Made by a program: the position numbers and the translations under genes. From assembly GCF_017526105.1 (NCBI RefSeq), contig NZ_CP071839.1, forward strand, positions 4,704,001 to 4,768,000: 64,000 nucleotides of DNA. Reading direction: 5' to 3'. Under the pieces are notes generated by a model, which was given only the letters and a program-made list of their open reading frames with translations, made no database searches and was not told the DNA's origin. Origin of the DNA: Streptomyces cyanogenus (GTDB taxonomy: Bacteria > Actinomycetota > Actinomycetes > Streptomycetales > Streptomycetaceae). The first letter of the stretch is position 1. Every line of letters begins with the position of its first letter. Below, piece after piece: positions 8,268 to 16,822 of this stretch.

Positions 8268-9092
8268 CTAGCAGCTAGGCTCCGGACCTTCCTCAGCCTG
8301 TTCGGCCGCACCCATCACGTGCCCCATGACGATCCGCGTGTACTCCCACAGGGCCTCCAGCAAGTCCGTTACGCCGTGAGGCCGACCATCAGGAGTGACG
8401 GCCTGAACCTGAGCCGTGATGTTGTATTGTCCCTCGACTGACTTGATGCGGCCCTTGGTCCGATACCGGAGTAGCACAGCGCCATCTTCAAACGAGTCAA
8501 CTACCACCTCCACGTCAGGTGGCACGCTAGCGGCCGCCCCTTCCTCGGTTTCGAACTCGACCGCTGGTGTGTGCCGGATGCTCTGTGGTGCCAGATCGGG
8601 CTTGACCTGAAGGTGGTGCTTGGTGGTGTTGTCTAGGTCGCGTAGGACCAACAGAAGGTCCTGATCAAGGCTGCCGCCGTGCTCGGGACGCTGGAACGGC
8701 TGAACCTGCTCCAGAGCTTGGCGGCACCAGTCGGGCAAGCAAGACAGCGCCTTCTGGCGGCTCTTCCACTCTCTGAGGGTGCCGCAGATGGGGAACATGA
8801 GTACCTTGAGCTGCTTTTCGTCCGTCACGCCAGTCTGCCGCGCGATGGCCACGATCAGGTTGTCGAGGGCCGCCCGCAGGTGATTGACGGCCTCACCGAA
8901 TCGGAAGCCCCAATCGGCAAGTGGTGGAGATTGAGATACCTGGAGCCGCAGCTCCCAGCTGAGTCGATCTTCCGCGATGCTGGCCCGGACGCCATAAGGG
9001 GTGCTAACGCCCCACGCCTGCATGTCGGCCGACAGTGCTGCTCCAAGCTGATGGGCGCGCGCCAGGCGGCTAACTTGATCGCTGAAGTCCAC
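8268..9092 (-). CDS. Hypothetical protein of mobile-element type
   Basis: A 274-aa soluble protein with no signal peptide or transmembrane helix. Predicted helices around residues 60-90 contain FGEAVNHLRAALDNLIVAIA, a pattern I associate with hypothetical proteins in actinobacterial prophages and integrative elements; a Lys/His-rich stretch (NTTKHHLQVKPD) follows near 155. The C-terminal 40 residues are helical and acidic. Codon use is visibly less GC-biased than in chromosomal neighbours, which fits island origin. Function unknown. Confidence 0.65.
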   Translation of the reverse strand: MDFSDQVSRLARAHQLGAALSADMQAWGVSTPYGVRASIAEDRLSWELRLQVSQSPPLADWGFRFGEAVNHLRAALDNLIVAIARQTGVTDEKQLKVLMFPICGTLREWKSRQKALSCLPDWCRQALEQVQPFQRPEHGGSLDQDLLLVLRDLDNTTKHHLQVKPDLAPQSIRHTPAVEFETEEGAAASVPPDVEVVVDSFEDGAVLLRYRTKGRIKSVEGQYNITAQVQAVTPDGRPHGVTDLLEALWEYTRIVMGHVMGAAEQAEEGPEPSC

Positions 9093-9789
9093 TTTATGAC
9101 CTAACTCCCGTTACCTGGCGCTACCTTACTGTCGTCCCTAGGGCTGCACCTAGCAGTTTTGCGGGCAGCGGGTCCTACAGACCTCAGCTTGGGAAGCCCG
9201 GGTTCTTTGACAGCGGTTGCTGTGCTGACCTGCGGTGGAGTCGTGTTGGAGCCCTGGTCGCACCCGGGAGAGCTTCCCGCTGTTCCCCGTGGTTCCCCGC
9301 GTGATCTGGCACGTGTATGGCACGGTCCCTTCGCCTCGAAGGTCCCTTGGCGGAGCTGGGAGCCCCGGAGTGTCTGAGCCTCAGCCGACGACAGTCAGCC
9401 ACGCTGCCATGTCGTCGACCAGAGCAAGCCCCGTCGGTAGAAGCGTGGCGGCGGGGGCTTGGCTGAGGACCTCTTCGTTCCGAAGCAACTTGCGTGGGGC
9501 TTCTACCTTGGGCGGCCGTACCTCCGGCCTTTGTTGACGGCCCGCACGCGTTCGTGCTCGTCCGCCGATGTTCGTCGGCGTTGTCACGCAGTTAGACACT
9601 CACCTGGGTGCGGCTCCGGTGGGGGGGGATCAGCGGGCGTCAGCTCAGTTCCGATCTGGCAGTCGGCCGCAAGCGGTGGGGCAGAGAGTCGCACGCGCGA
9701 ACAGAGGCCGGCACTGAAGCGCTGGAGGACGTTCCATTCTCGGTCGCCGATGTAATGAAACCGTGTGCGCCGAAGGATGCAGGAACGCC
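9093..9789. other. Non-coding island stretch with attachment-site core
   Basis: No supported gene in about 700 bp. It holds the 15-bp tRNA anticodon-arm core at 9183-9197, paired GTTCCCCG motifs at 9282-9289 and 9292-9299, and GTGATCTGGC at 9301. All are spaced as they are beside the copy at 7376-7419. The rest shows no structure that I can interpret. Confidence 0.5.
9183..9197 (-). repeat. tRNA-Gly anticodon-arm core: probable attachment-site relic
   Basis: CTCAGCTTGGGAAGC equals the anticodon-arm part of tRNA-Gly(CCC). Left of it there is no tRNA sequence. To the right the GTTCCCCG arm motifs recur at the same spacing (91 bp) as beside the 7376 copy, so it is probably not chance. Confidence 0.5.
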
Positions 9790-11076
9790 ATGCTGATGAC
9801 CATGCCGAACCTCGCACATCCCCTGTTTAGCGCCCCCGTCGAGTTGATCGACAGCGAGATGGTCCGCGGCTTCCTGGCGCTGGAGCTGGAGGAGAGTTTC
9901 ACCCTCGACTACAAACGTAATGTCGATGCAGTGTCCGACACCGTCGCAGCCATGGCCAACAGTTACGGCGGTATCGTCCTCATCGGCGTTGACGCCCACC
10001 CCAAGGACAAGAACCTGCCCGGGGAACTGGTCGGGGTCAAGGCGATCGACAAAGACCGGCTGGTCAGCAAGATGGCGACCACCTTCGACCCGCCTGGCTG
10101 GACGCCGGACGTCATCCCGGTCACTGTGGACGACCGGCTCCTTCTCGTAGTGCGGATTGACCCGGACAGCGTGCCCCGACCGCTGTTCCACCAGGGAGTC
10201 GTCCGAGTCCGTCTGGACGGCCGCAACATTCCTGCTGACCGTCGCCTCGTGTACGCACTCTTCCAGCAGGCCGCCGATCCGGTGCTTGCCTACACCGGTG
10301 ACCCGCGCTTCCTGCCTGACCACCGCTCGGCCACACGCTTTCAGAGGGCTGCGGCCCCGCCCGACCTAGTCATCCGTGCCGCGGTTTCCCGGCCACTGCG
10401 AAGGGACGCCGCCCGTCTTCGGCTGCACGGCACAACGGTCGACGCCCTCATGCGGTCGCTAAGCGCGCCCAGTCTCACAGGCGCGTACGAGCTGCCGGAG
10501 CGGCTGCACGCGCTTGTGCAGCGGGTAGGGACACACCAGGACCAGCAACCATGGACGATCGATCCCGAGCACGGGAACGGTCGTCACGTCCGGCTCGCGG
10601 CCGGCCATCCCATTCCCGGTCCGCATCAGGCGGGCATACGCCTGGAGTGCAGTGCCACGCTGCCCAACGGCGGCAGCAGCCTGGACGTGCTCTTCGACCT
10701 GCTTCTCTGGACCGGTGGCAAGAAGATCGCAAACGACTTGTGGGTGCAAGCGTGCTACGAGGCCGTACGCGCGCTGATCCGGCACGCCCTGCCCACCCTC
10801 ACCCTGGAGCTGCTCGGCACTGCGTCGATTCCCACGCCACCCATCGAACTGCACATTGCTTCCGGCGTGCAGGGGGATCCGTGGCTAGAGAACACGCTCA
10901 GCACCGACCTTCTCGGCGAGCCGACCGGCGCAGGACGCCTCCGCGGCGGCAGCGAGCACCTGAACGAGGAACTCGTGGCCGCTGGCGACCTGCCCAACGC
11001 GGTCATCCAAGCCCTGCGCAACATGGCCCTGGATTGGCGCTACCTCCATCCCAACTTCCCGGTCCTGCACGACTGA
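9790..11076 (+). CDS. Schlafen/AlbA_2-domain putative DNA-binding or ATP-binding protein
   Basis: 428 aa from the ATG at 9790, preceded by AGGAAC; two more ATGs lie 9 and 18 bp downstream or in frame. Residues about 25-140 match the AlbA_2/Schlafen fold: ESFTLDYKRN (acidic plus basic strand), MANSYGGIVLIGVD and later RIDPDSVPRP and RVRLDGRNIPAD. Families with this domain include tRNA/RNA nucleases and regulators, several linked to phage defence. The C-terminal 280 residues are not recognised. It directly precedes the integrase fragment on the same strand. Confidence 0.75.
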   Translation: MLMTMPNLAHPLFSAPVELIDSEMVRGFLALELEESFTLDYKRNVDAVSDTVAAMANSYGGIVLIGVDAHPKDKNLPGELVGVKAIDKDRLVSKMATTFDPPGWTPDVIPVTVDDRLLLVVRIDPDSVPRPLFHQGVVRVRLDGRNIPADRRLVYALFQQAADPVLAYTGDPRFLPDHRSATRFQRAAAPPDLVIRAAVSRPLRRDAARLRLHGTTVDALMRSLSAPSLTGAYELPERLHALVQRVGTHQDQQPWTIDPEHGNGRHVRLAAGHPIPGPHQAGIRLECSATLPNGGSSLDVLFDLLLWTGGKKIANDLWVQACYEAVRALIRHALPTLTLELLGTASIPTPPIELHIASGVQGDPWLENTLSTDLLGEPTGAGRLRGGSEHLNEELVAAGDLPNAVIQALRNMALDWRYLHPNFPVLHD

Positions 11077-11094
11077 CCAGCAACCGGACTACGG

Positions 11095-11531
11095 CGCATA
11101 AAGGGCGGCGGTGGATAGGAGTGGCGCAGAGGGGCCTCACTAAGGAGCTGAGGCAGCACCTTGCCTGGTTCGCCGAGAAAGGCCCTGACGGCCTGGTCTT
11201 CGTCGGTGAGAAGGGGGCGCCCTTCCGCCGCACGTCCTTCGGCTGGAAGTGGCGCCGCGCCCGAGCCGCCGCCGGCCTCCCCGACGATTTCCGCTTCTAC
11301 GACCTTCGCCACACCGGGCACACGCTCTCGACTCGATCCGGCGCCACCCTCAAAGACACGATGGTCCGCGCCGGCCAGTCCTCCGAGAAAGCCGCGCTGA
11401 TCTACCAGCACTCCGACGAGGAGAGGCAGCGCGACGTCGCCGCCGGCCTGGACGGCATGGTCCGCGCCAAGCGTGCGAAGCACCACACGGACGAGAGCGC
11501 GCATCACAAGGGGAAGGCCACCGGCAGCTAG
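11095..11531 (+). pseudogene. Tyrosine recombinase (phage-type integrase), C-terminal fragment
   Basis: About 145 codons of the catalytic half of a tyrosine integrase: FYDLRHTGHTL holds the second Arg of the catalytic set (RHxxR-like box), and AALIYQHSDEE contains the nucleophilic Tyr. The SAM-like core-binding domain and the first catalytic Arg region are missing; no start codon with a ribosome site is visible. The fragment joins just behind the stop of the AlbA_2 gene, a deletion joint. It is the likely remnant of the enzyme that used the tRNA-Gly attachment site and would be inactive. Confidence 0.8.
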
Positions 11532-11639
11532 GGCGCTTCTTTTGGATCATTGCACTGGGCGGGCCCCGCTGAGATACCTGTGACATTGAGCGGGGGCACG
11601 TCGACGGTCGGAGCCCGCAAGTGGTGGCTGGGCACTCAG

Positions 11640-14060
11640 TCAGCGTTTGATGCGGCCGCGTGCGGCGAGTGCGGCAAGGGCCAGGAGGATGGGTTCCAGG
11701 AGGCGCGAGGCCATCTCGATGTACGTGCCTGCAGTAGTGAGGTTCTGGTCGGAGGTGCGGAAGATCACCGAGTTGAGTACGACGCGGGTAGCTTGCTCCG
11801 CGCGGTCGGCGGTGAGCCGTTTTTGCCAGGGCCTGGTCAAGGCCGGATCTGAAGTGGTCGTGCGCAGCGTGAGCCGACCGTGCGCGAGGGTGCCGGTGGT
11901 GGCCGGAGTGGGGGTTTGGTCGGGCAGGCCCCACAGCATGAGGAGCAACACGGTCGTAGTCATCGCTGCGAGGAGCCAGCTCAGAGCGCGGGAGGCGCGT
12001 AGGCCGTAGCCGGACAGCAGCCAGTACGCAAAGAGGAGGCCGCGTTCGGCGCGGGGGGTGTTGCGGTCGTGGCGGCGCATCTCCATTTCGCCGTAGTAGA
12101 AGTCGGCCGCGCCAGGTTCGTTCTTGTTGTCCTCGAACGCCTTGCGCAACTGCCGGTACACGGGAACGACGTGCTGGGGAGCGGGAGTGTGAGCATGGTC
12201 GTGTGGGGCGGTGCGCCATTGGTGGGGCGATGGTGACTGAGCGGGGAGCGTGGCGGATTGGCCGGCTGTGTGAGCACGCCAGTGGTGTTCTTCGGCCAGG
12301 CAGCGTCGCTGGGTCCATCGGTAGGGCCAGAAGTGATGGCGTAGGTGGGTGCCTGTGGGCACGGGGGCGAAGGTGGTGCTGCCTTCGAGGCGGAGTTGGT
12401 CGAGATGGAAGGCGCCGATGAAGAGGCAGTCGCTCAGGTCGGTGTCTGTCAGGACCAGATGGGCGGCGTCCACGCCCTGCACTGAAGTGACCTTCACACT
12501 CGGCTCGCGGTCGCCCAGAAGTGTTTCTTCCGCTATGTGCCTGGTGGCGGTAAGCCGTGGTGAGGTGGTCAGGGCCACAGGTGCGGCCAGTACCGCTTGG
12601 CTGAGGTTCACGGAGGCGTACCGCAGGCGCAGGGTTGCTGTGGAATCCCACCGAGTCCGAACGCACTGGACCTCAGCTGCCGCGATCTCCAATATCGCGG
12701 GTGCGCCGAAGGCGCTGTCCGACAGGTCGACCCGGCCAGCGCATGTCATTGGCCCCAACGTCGAGGGAGACGGGAAGTTCGCCTCGCGGAACGCGGCGTC
12801 CAAGGCGAATGTCGCATCACCGAACCGGACGTCACTGGAGAATTCGACCTGGCAGAAGCCTGCAGGACCGGTGAAGGTCGCCCTGTCGAATTTGGCGGCG
12901 CCGGTGAACGCCGCCCTGTCGAACTCGGCAGGCCCCAAGAACCTCGCGCCGACGAAGCCCGCCGGGCCGGTGAAGGACACCCGGCCGAACCTGGCGGCGC
13001 CGGTGAACGCAACCTCGTCGAACTCGGCAGGCCCGGAGAACGTCGCGCCGGCGAACCCGGCAAGGGTGCTGAATGTCGCCCCTGTGAACCCGCCGACCCC
13101 CTTGAACGTCGTACCGGAGAACCCGGCAGGTCCCCGGAATCCCGCACGGGCGAAGCCAGCGGGGCCGGCGAAGATCACCAGACTGAATTCAGCGTGGTCC
13201 ATGAACTGTGCGCCAGCGAACCCGGCGATACCGGAGAAGGTGGCTCCATCGAACCCCGCGACGCCGGAGAATGTCGCCCCGTCGAAACGCGCATTGCCGA
13301 ATCGTGGTTTGCCGGTGGCAGGGTCGTGCAGGGCCCGGAGAAGGTTGCGCAGCAGGGGTTCGGTGAACGGAGTGCCGCGATAGTCGACGTCGACTCCCGG
13401 GGCCAGCCCTGCAAGGTGCGTGGTGCGGTCGGCATCGGCCATATGGGCCAGACAGAAGGTGTGGTGGGGGACACGGATGCCCCGGCAGCCGGCGAAGGCA
13501 GGGGCAGTCGCACCGTGTCCGCAGCAGGGCCAAGAAGGTGTGGACGCCGGAGGCTGTGCGGACGTCGTCTGGCAGGTCTGCAGAAGACTGCTCAAGACTC
13601 CGGCGGGGTCGTGCAGAATGCGGGCTCCATCGACGACTACGTGCTCTGTGCCGGGATCGACAGGGTCGGTGCTTGCCCAGCTGAGGCCAGCGAAGTTCAG
13701 CTCTACTTCCAGGCCCGAGGTAGTGGCGAAGCGTCGTTCCACGACCGCTCCCCATGCCTGAGTCCTTATCAAGGTGCCGAGGGCGAGCCCGTCGGCCCAT
13801 ACACCGTCCGCGTATCTGCTCTCGTCCGTGGTGAGGAGGACCAGGTCGATGTCGGAGTCAGGTCGGGCGGCATTTCGGGCGCAGGAGCCCACGAGGAGCA
13901 CGCCCACAATGTCGTGGTGTTCCGCGGCCCAGCGCGTGACGCTGTCAGTGATCTCTTCAATCTCAGCGAGCCGTTCTGGTGAGATGGTCCGACCGTTCGC
14001 CGACTGCCCGTCACGATGCACCGGGCTGGCCTCCCTTATCGGGTGGCGGTGAGTGAACAT
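11640..14060 (-). CDS. Nucleotidyltransferase-pentapeptide repeat fusion membrane protein
   Basis: 806 aa from the ATG at 14060. Residues about 30-150 are an MNT-type nucleotidyltransferase domain with GSCARNAARPDSDIDLVLL, the GS...DxD metal site. From about 215 a pentapeptide-repeat protein begins (CRGIRVPHHT, then many AxFxG units such as FDGATFSGVAGF up to about 470). A linker, a conserved QLRKAFEDNKNEPGAADFYY block and two C-terminal transmembrane helices (around 695-715 and 785-800) follow. The second part alone resembles common Streptomyces pentapeptide membrane proteins. The domains are in frame, so this is either a real fusion or two genes joined by deletion. No clear ribosome site. 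Confidence 0.75.
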   Translation of the reverse strand: MFTHRHPIREASPVHRDGQSANGRTISPERLAEIEEITDSVTRWAAEHHDIVGVLLVGSCARNAARPDSDIDLVLLTTDESRYADGVWADGLALGTLIRTQAWGAVVERRFATTSGLEVELNFAGLSWASTDPVDPGTEHVVVDGARILHDPAGVLSSLLQTCQTTSAQPPASTPSWPCCGHGATAPAFAGCRGIRVPHHTFCLAHMADADRTTHLAGLAPGVDVDYRGTPFTEPLLRNLLRALHDPATGKPRFGNARFDGATFSGVAGFDGATFSGIAGFAGAQFMDHAEFSLVIFAGPAGFARAGFRGPAGFSGTTFKGVGGFTGATFSTLAGFAGATFSGPAEFDEVAFTGAARFGRVSFTGPAGFVGARFLGPAEFDRAAFTGAAKFDRATFTGPAGFCQVEFSSDVRFGDATFALDAAFREANFPSPSTLGPMTCAGRVDLSDSAFGAPAILEIAAAEVQCVRTRWDSTATLRLRYASVNLSQAVLAAPVALTTSPRLTATRHIAEETLLGDREPSVKVTSVQGVDAAHLVLTDTDLSDCLFIGAFHLDQLRLEGSTTFAPVPTGTHLRHHFWPYRWTQRRCLAEEHHWRAHTAGQSATLPAQSPSPHQWRTAPHDHAHTPAPQHVVPVYRQLRKAFEDNKNEPGAADFYYGEMEMRRHDRNTPRAERGLLFAYWLLSGYGLRASRALSWLLAAMTTTVLLLMLWGLPDQTPTPATTGTLAHGRLTLRTTTSDPALTRPWQKRLTADRAEQATRVVLNSVIFRTSDQNLTTAGTYIEMASRLLEPILLALAALAARGRIKR

Positions 14061-14118
14061 GACACAGTGTCTCAACAGGATGCAGCAGCATAGAACTTGC
14101 TGTGCAGAGCCCTGCCTG

Positions 14119-15025
14119 AGGCATGGGTTGTTTCGTTCAGCCTGACCGACCAATGCTTCGTGTGTGCCGTTGACTGACGCGCAGTGGGCGCGGATCGAGC
14201 CGTTACTCCCAGACCGGGCGCCGAAACGGGGTGGCCGGTGGCGTGATCACCGGGAGGTGATCGACGCGATCGCGTTCAAGCTCCAGACCGGAACCAGTGG
14301 GCCCACCTGCCCGAGAAGTACGGCAATTGGCGAGGCGTCTACAGCCGGCTGCGGATGTGGGCTATCGACGGCACGTGGGAACGGGTATTCACCACACTGA
14401 TGGCTCAGGCCGACGCAGACGAAGACCTGAACTGGGCCGTCTCGGTGGACTCCACGATCGTGCGCGCTCACCAGCACGCCTCCTGAGCCGGCCTACAGGG
14501 GCCCCTGGCCGACGAACCCGACGACCACGCCATCGGACGGTCCCGTGGCGGGCTGACCACGAAGATCCACCTCGCTGCCGATGCACGGTGCCGCCCCCTG
14601 GCCTTCGTCCTTACCGCGGGGCAGGCCGGTGACGCGCCTACCTTCACCGACGTCATGGCTCGCCTGCGTGTTCCCCGCCGCCGCGGTCGTCCGCGCACGA
14701 GGCCGGACGTGGTGCTGGCCGACAAGGCTTACTCGTCCCGCGCGATCCGTGATCATCTACGGAGCCGCGGCATCCGGGCGGTGATTCCGGTCCCAGCGGA
14801 CCAGCGCGGGCACCGGCTCCGGCGCGGTAGCCGGGGCGGTCGGCTACCAGCCTTTGACCGCAAGGCTTACAAGCAGCGCAACACCGTCGAGCGATGCATC
14901 AACCGCCTGAAGCAATGGCGAGGCATCGCCACCCGCTACGAGAAGACCGCGACTATTTACCTGGCCGGACTCCATCTCGCCGGCATCTTCCTCTGGTCTG
15001 CCCGATGATCCAAACGACAGTCCCT
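14119..15025 (+). mobile_element. IS5-family insertion sequence, decayed
   Basis: A transposase relic with imperfect terminal similarity: the left end around 14119-14139 (GGGTTGTTTCGTTCA) and the inverse of the right end around 15005-15024 (GTCGTTTGGATCAT) share a GTTTnGnTCA core. I could not identify a target-site duplication. It lies between the nucleotidyltransferase gene and the tRNA. Confidence 0.65.
14164..15008 (+). pseudogene. IS5-type transposase pseudogene
   Basis: Starts LTDAQWARIEPLLPDR, typical of the IS5/DDE group. One C is missing near 14295 (GTQWAHLPEKYGNWRG continues in another frame) and an in-frame TGA at 14484-14486 interrupts HQHAS/AGLQG. The remaining DDE landmarks are present: the first Asp in VSVDSTIVRAH, the second in VVLADKAYSSRAIR and the Glu near NTVERCINRLKQWRG (about 14880-14920). 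Without the two lesions it would be about 280 aa. It cannot make an active enzyme by itself. Confidence 0.85.
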
Positions 15026-15082
15026 AGTCGCGCCCTTATGGTGCGGATGTGGTGCGCCCGCCCACTGGTCCAGACAACAAAG

Positions 15083-15110
15083 AACCCCCGGGTCTCCGAC
15101 CTGGGGGTTT
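15083..15110 (-). terminator. tRNA-Gly terminator
   Basis: Arms AACCCCCGGGT (15083-15093) and ACCTGGGGGTTT (15099-15110), followed on the minus strand by T-rich sequence, immediately past the 3' end of the tRNA. Confidence 0.8.
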
Positions 15111-15117
15111 CTCAAAG

Positions 15118-15188
15118 AGCGGGTGACGAGAATCGAACTCGCGCTCTCAGCTTGGGAAGCTGATGTTCTACCATTAAACTACACCCGC
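15118..15188 (-). tRNA. tRNA-Gly (anticodon CCC)
   Basis: Read on the minus strand the 71 nt fold as a tRNA. There is a perfect 7-bp acceptor stem GCGGGTG/CACCCGC, a D-arm, an anticodon stem TCAGC/GCTGA with loop TTCCCAA giving anticodon CCC, and the T-arm with GTTCGATTC. The CCA end is not encoded; the discriminator is T. Its 3' half is duplicated at 4316-4357 and 7376-7419, so it is the attachment site of the island. Confidence 0.96.
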
Positions 15189-15250
15189 GTAAGTACGGAC
15201 GAGGTCCCGGAGGGGCCGGTGTCCGGACGGTGCTCACTCTACATCATCGC

Positions 15251-15280
15251 AGGCCCCCGGTGTTCGGAACCCGGGGGCCT
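15251..15280. terminator. Hairpin between tRNA-Gly and the small Cys-rich gene
   Basis: A perfect 10-bp stem AGGCCCCCGG/CCGGGGGCCT with a 10-nt loop. Neither flanking gene ends toward it, so its partner gene is unclear; it may be left over from a lost neighbour. Confidence 0.5.
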
Positions 15281-15459
15281 GAGTCGGTTTCAGAGGTGGG
15301 ATCCGGCTGCGGGTGGCCGGAGTTGGGGCGTACCGTGGAGGCCTCGGGGAGGGCCGGAGTGCCGCGTGGAGAGTCGTCTCGTTGATCCCGTAATGTGGCT
15401 TTTGTCGTCCGGGCAGCAACGCCGGACGCGGCTCTTGGGGAAGGGACTTGAGGGACTTG

Positions 15460-15618
15460 ATGGAACGCACCGTCGTCCGATGTGCGGACGGGCACGTCTT
15501 CAGCACCACTTCGTTCCCGATGCAGCAGGCCGAGCGGCTCGGCCCCGGCCGGCTGGTCCGGTGCCCGCGCTGCGCCCGGCTCCGCAGCGCCGTCCCTGTC
15601 GTCATGGAGAAGCGGTGA
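15460..15618 (+). CDS. Small Cys-rich (zinc-ribbon-like) protein
   Basis: A 52-aa protein starting MERTVVRCADGHVF with a GAGGGA ribosome site. It has one C-x3-H (CADGH) and a CPRC pair (RCPRCARLRS) about 28 residues later, a layout that could bind one zinc ion. I recall near-identical short proteins conserved across Streptomyces, but no function is known to me. It precedes dcd in the same orientation with a 99-bp gap. Confidence 0.7.
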   Translation: MERTVVRCADGHVFSTTSFPMQQAERLGPGRLVRCPRCARLRSAVPVVMEKR

Positions 15619-15717
15619 CCGGAGGGCACGGCGACCGGCTGTAGCCGGGCCGTCACAGTGGGCGCGCGGAGTTGTCGTGATTGCCACGGCTCCGCGCGCC
15701 TTGCGTATCCTCGCTAC

Positions 15718-16293
15718 GTGCTTCTCTCAGACAAGGACATCCGGGCCGAGATCGACGCCGGGCGGGTACGGATCGATCCCTACGACGAAACCATGGTGCA
15801 GCCGTCGAGCATCGACGTACGGCTGGACCGGTACTTCCGGGTGTTCGAGAACCACCGGTACCCGCACATCGACCCCTCCATCGAGCAGGCCGACCTGACC
15901 AGGCTGGTCGAGCCCGAGGGCGACGAGCCGTTCATCCTGCACCCCGGGGAGTTCGTGCTCGCCTCCACCTACGAGGTGATCACGCTTCCCGACGATCTCG
16001 CCTCCCGCCTGGAGGGGAAGAGTTCGCTCGGCCGGCTGGGGCTGGTCACCCACTCCACCGCCGGGTTCATCGACCCCGGTTTCAGCGGGCACGTCACCCT
16101 GGAGCTGTCCAACCTCGCCACGCTCCCGATCAAGCTGTGGCCGGGGATGAAGATCGGGCAGCTGTGCATGTTCCGGCTGACCTCGCCCGCCGAGTCGCCG
16201 TACGGCAGTGAGCGCTACGGCTCCCGGTACCAGGGGCAGCGCGGACCGACCGCCTCGCGGTCCTTCCTCAATTTCCACCGGACCCAGGTGTGA
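15718..16293 (+). CDS. dcd: dCTP deaminase
   Basis: 191 aa, the normal family length, from the GTG at 15718. Converts dCTP to dUTP for thymidylate synthesis. The N-terminus LLSDKDIRAEIDAGRV and the central EGKSSLGRLGLVTHSTAGF with DPGFSGHVTLE are the substrate-binding and catalytic (Glu) blocks of the trimeric dCTP deaminase/dUTPase fold. The C-terminus RYQGQRGPTASR is the flexible lid. The next gene, a phosphoribosyltransferase, starts 13 bp downstream on the same strand and is probably co-transcribed. Confidence 0.95.
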   Translation: MLLSDKDIRAEIDAGRVRIDPYDETMVQPSSIDVRLDRYFRVFENHRYPHIDPSIEQADLTRLVEPEGDEPFILHPGEFVLASTYEVITLPDDLASRLEGKSSLGRLGLVTHSTAGFIDPGFSGHVTLELSNLATLPIKLWPGMKIGQLCMFRLTSPAESPYGSERYGSRYQGQRGPTASRSFLNFHRTQV

Positions 16294-16306
16294 GGGCGAC
16301 GACGGC

Positions 16307-16822
16307 ATGAGCAGCGCAGACGTGCGGGAGAACCTGACCTACGAGCGGTTCGGGACCGCCATCCGCGAGCTGGCGCAGACCATCGCCGACGACGGGTACG
16401 AGCCCGACATCGTGCTGAGCATCGCCCGGGGCGGTGTCTTCGTCGCGGGTGGGCTCGCCTACGCCCTCGACTGCAAGAACATCCACCTCGTGAACGTCGA
16501 GTTCTACACCGGTGTGGGGACGACCCTCGAAATGCCGGTCATGCTCGCCCCCGTCCCCAACGTGATCGACTTCTCCGACAAGAAGGTGCTGATCACCGAC
16601 GACGTCGCCGACACCGGCAAGACGCTCAAGCTCGTACGCGACTTCTGCCTCGACACCGTCGCCGAGGTGCGCTCCGCGGTGGTCTACGAGAAGTCCCACT
16701 CCCTCGTGAAGTGCGAGTACGTCTGGAAGCGTACCGACGACTGGATCAACTTCCCGTGGAGTGTCCTGCCTCCAGTAAGTAGGTCGGGAGAAGCGGTCAA
16801 GCCGAACAAGGAGGCGCTGTAG
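16307..16822 (+). CDS. Type I phosphoribosyltransferase (Gpt/Xpt-like)
   Basis: 171 aa. A purine-salvage-type phosphoribosyltransferase. The PRPP-binding motif VLITDDVADTGKTL (about residues 100-113) and the upstream SIARGGVFVAG loop are clear. Substrate (xanthine, guanine or hypoxanthine) cannot be told. ATG at 16307, 13 bp after dcd, suggests an operon. The last 15 or so residues (SRSGEAVKPNKEAL) are not a conserved block and may have been altered where the adjoining accessory pocket begins. Confidence 0.85.
   Translation: MSSADVRENLTYERFGTAIRELAQTIADDGYEPDIVLSIARGGVFVAGGLAYALDCKNIHLVNVEFYTGVGTTLEMPVMLAPVPNVIDFSDKKVLITDDVADTGKTLKLVRDFCLDTVAEVRSAVVYEKSHSLVKCEYVWKRTDDWINFPWSVLPPVSRSGEAVKPNKEAL

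Noticed and set aside
12349..13982. Long plus-strand frames with repeated NPAGP-like units
   Set aside because: Periodic because they are the antisense of the pentapeptide repeats; the minus strand has the genuine protein.
14484..14486. TGA in the transposase as programmed recoding
   Set aside because: A separate one-base deletion upstream already breaks the frame and no slippery sequence is visible; decay is simpler.
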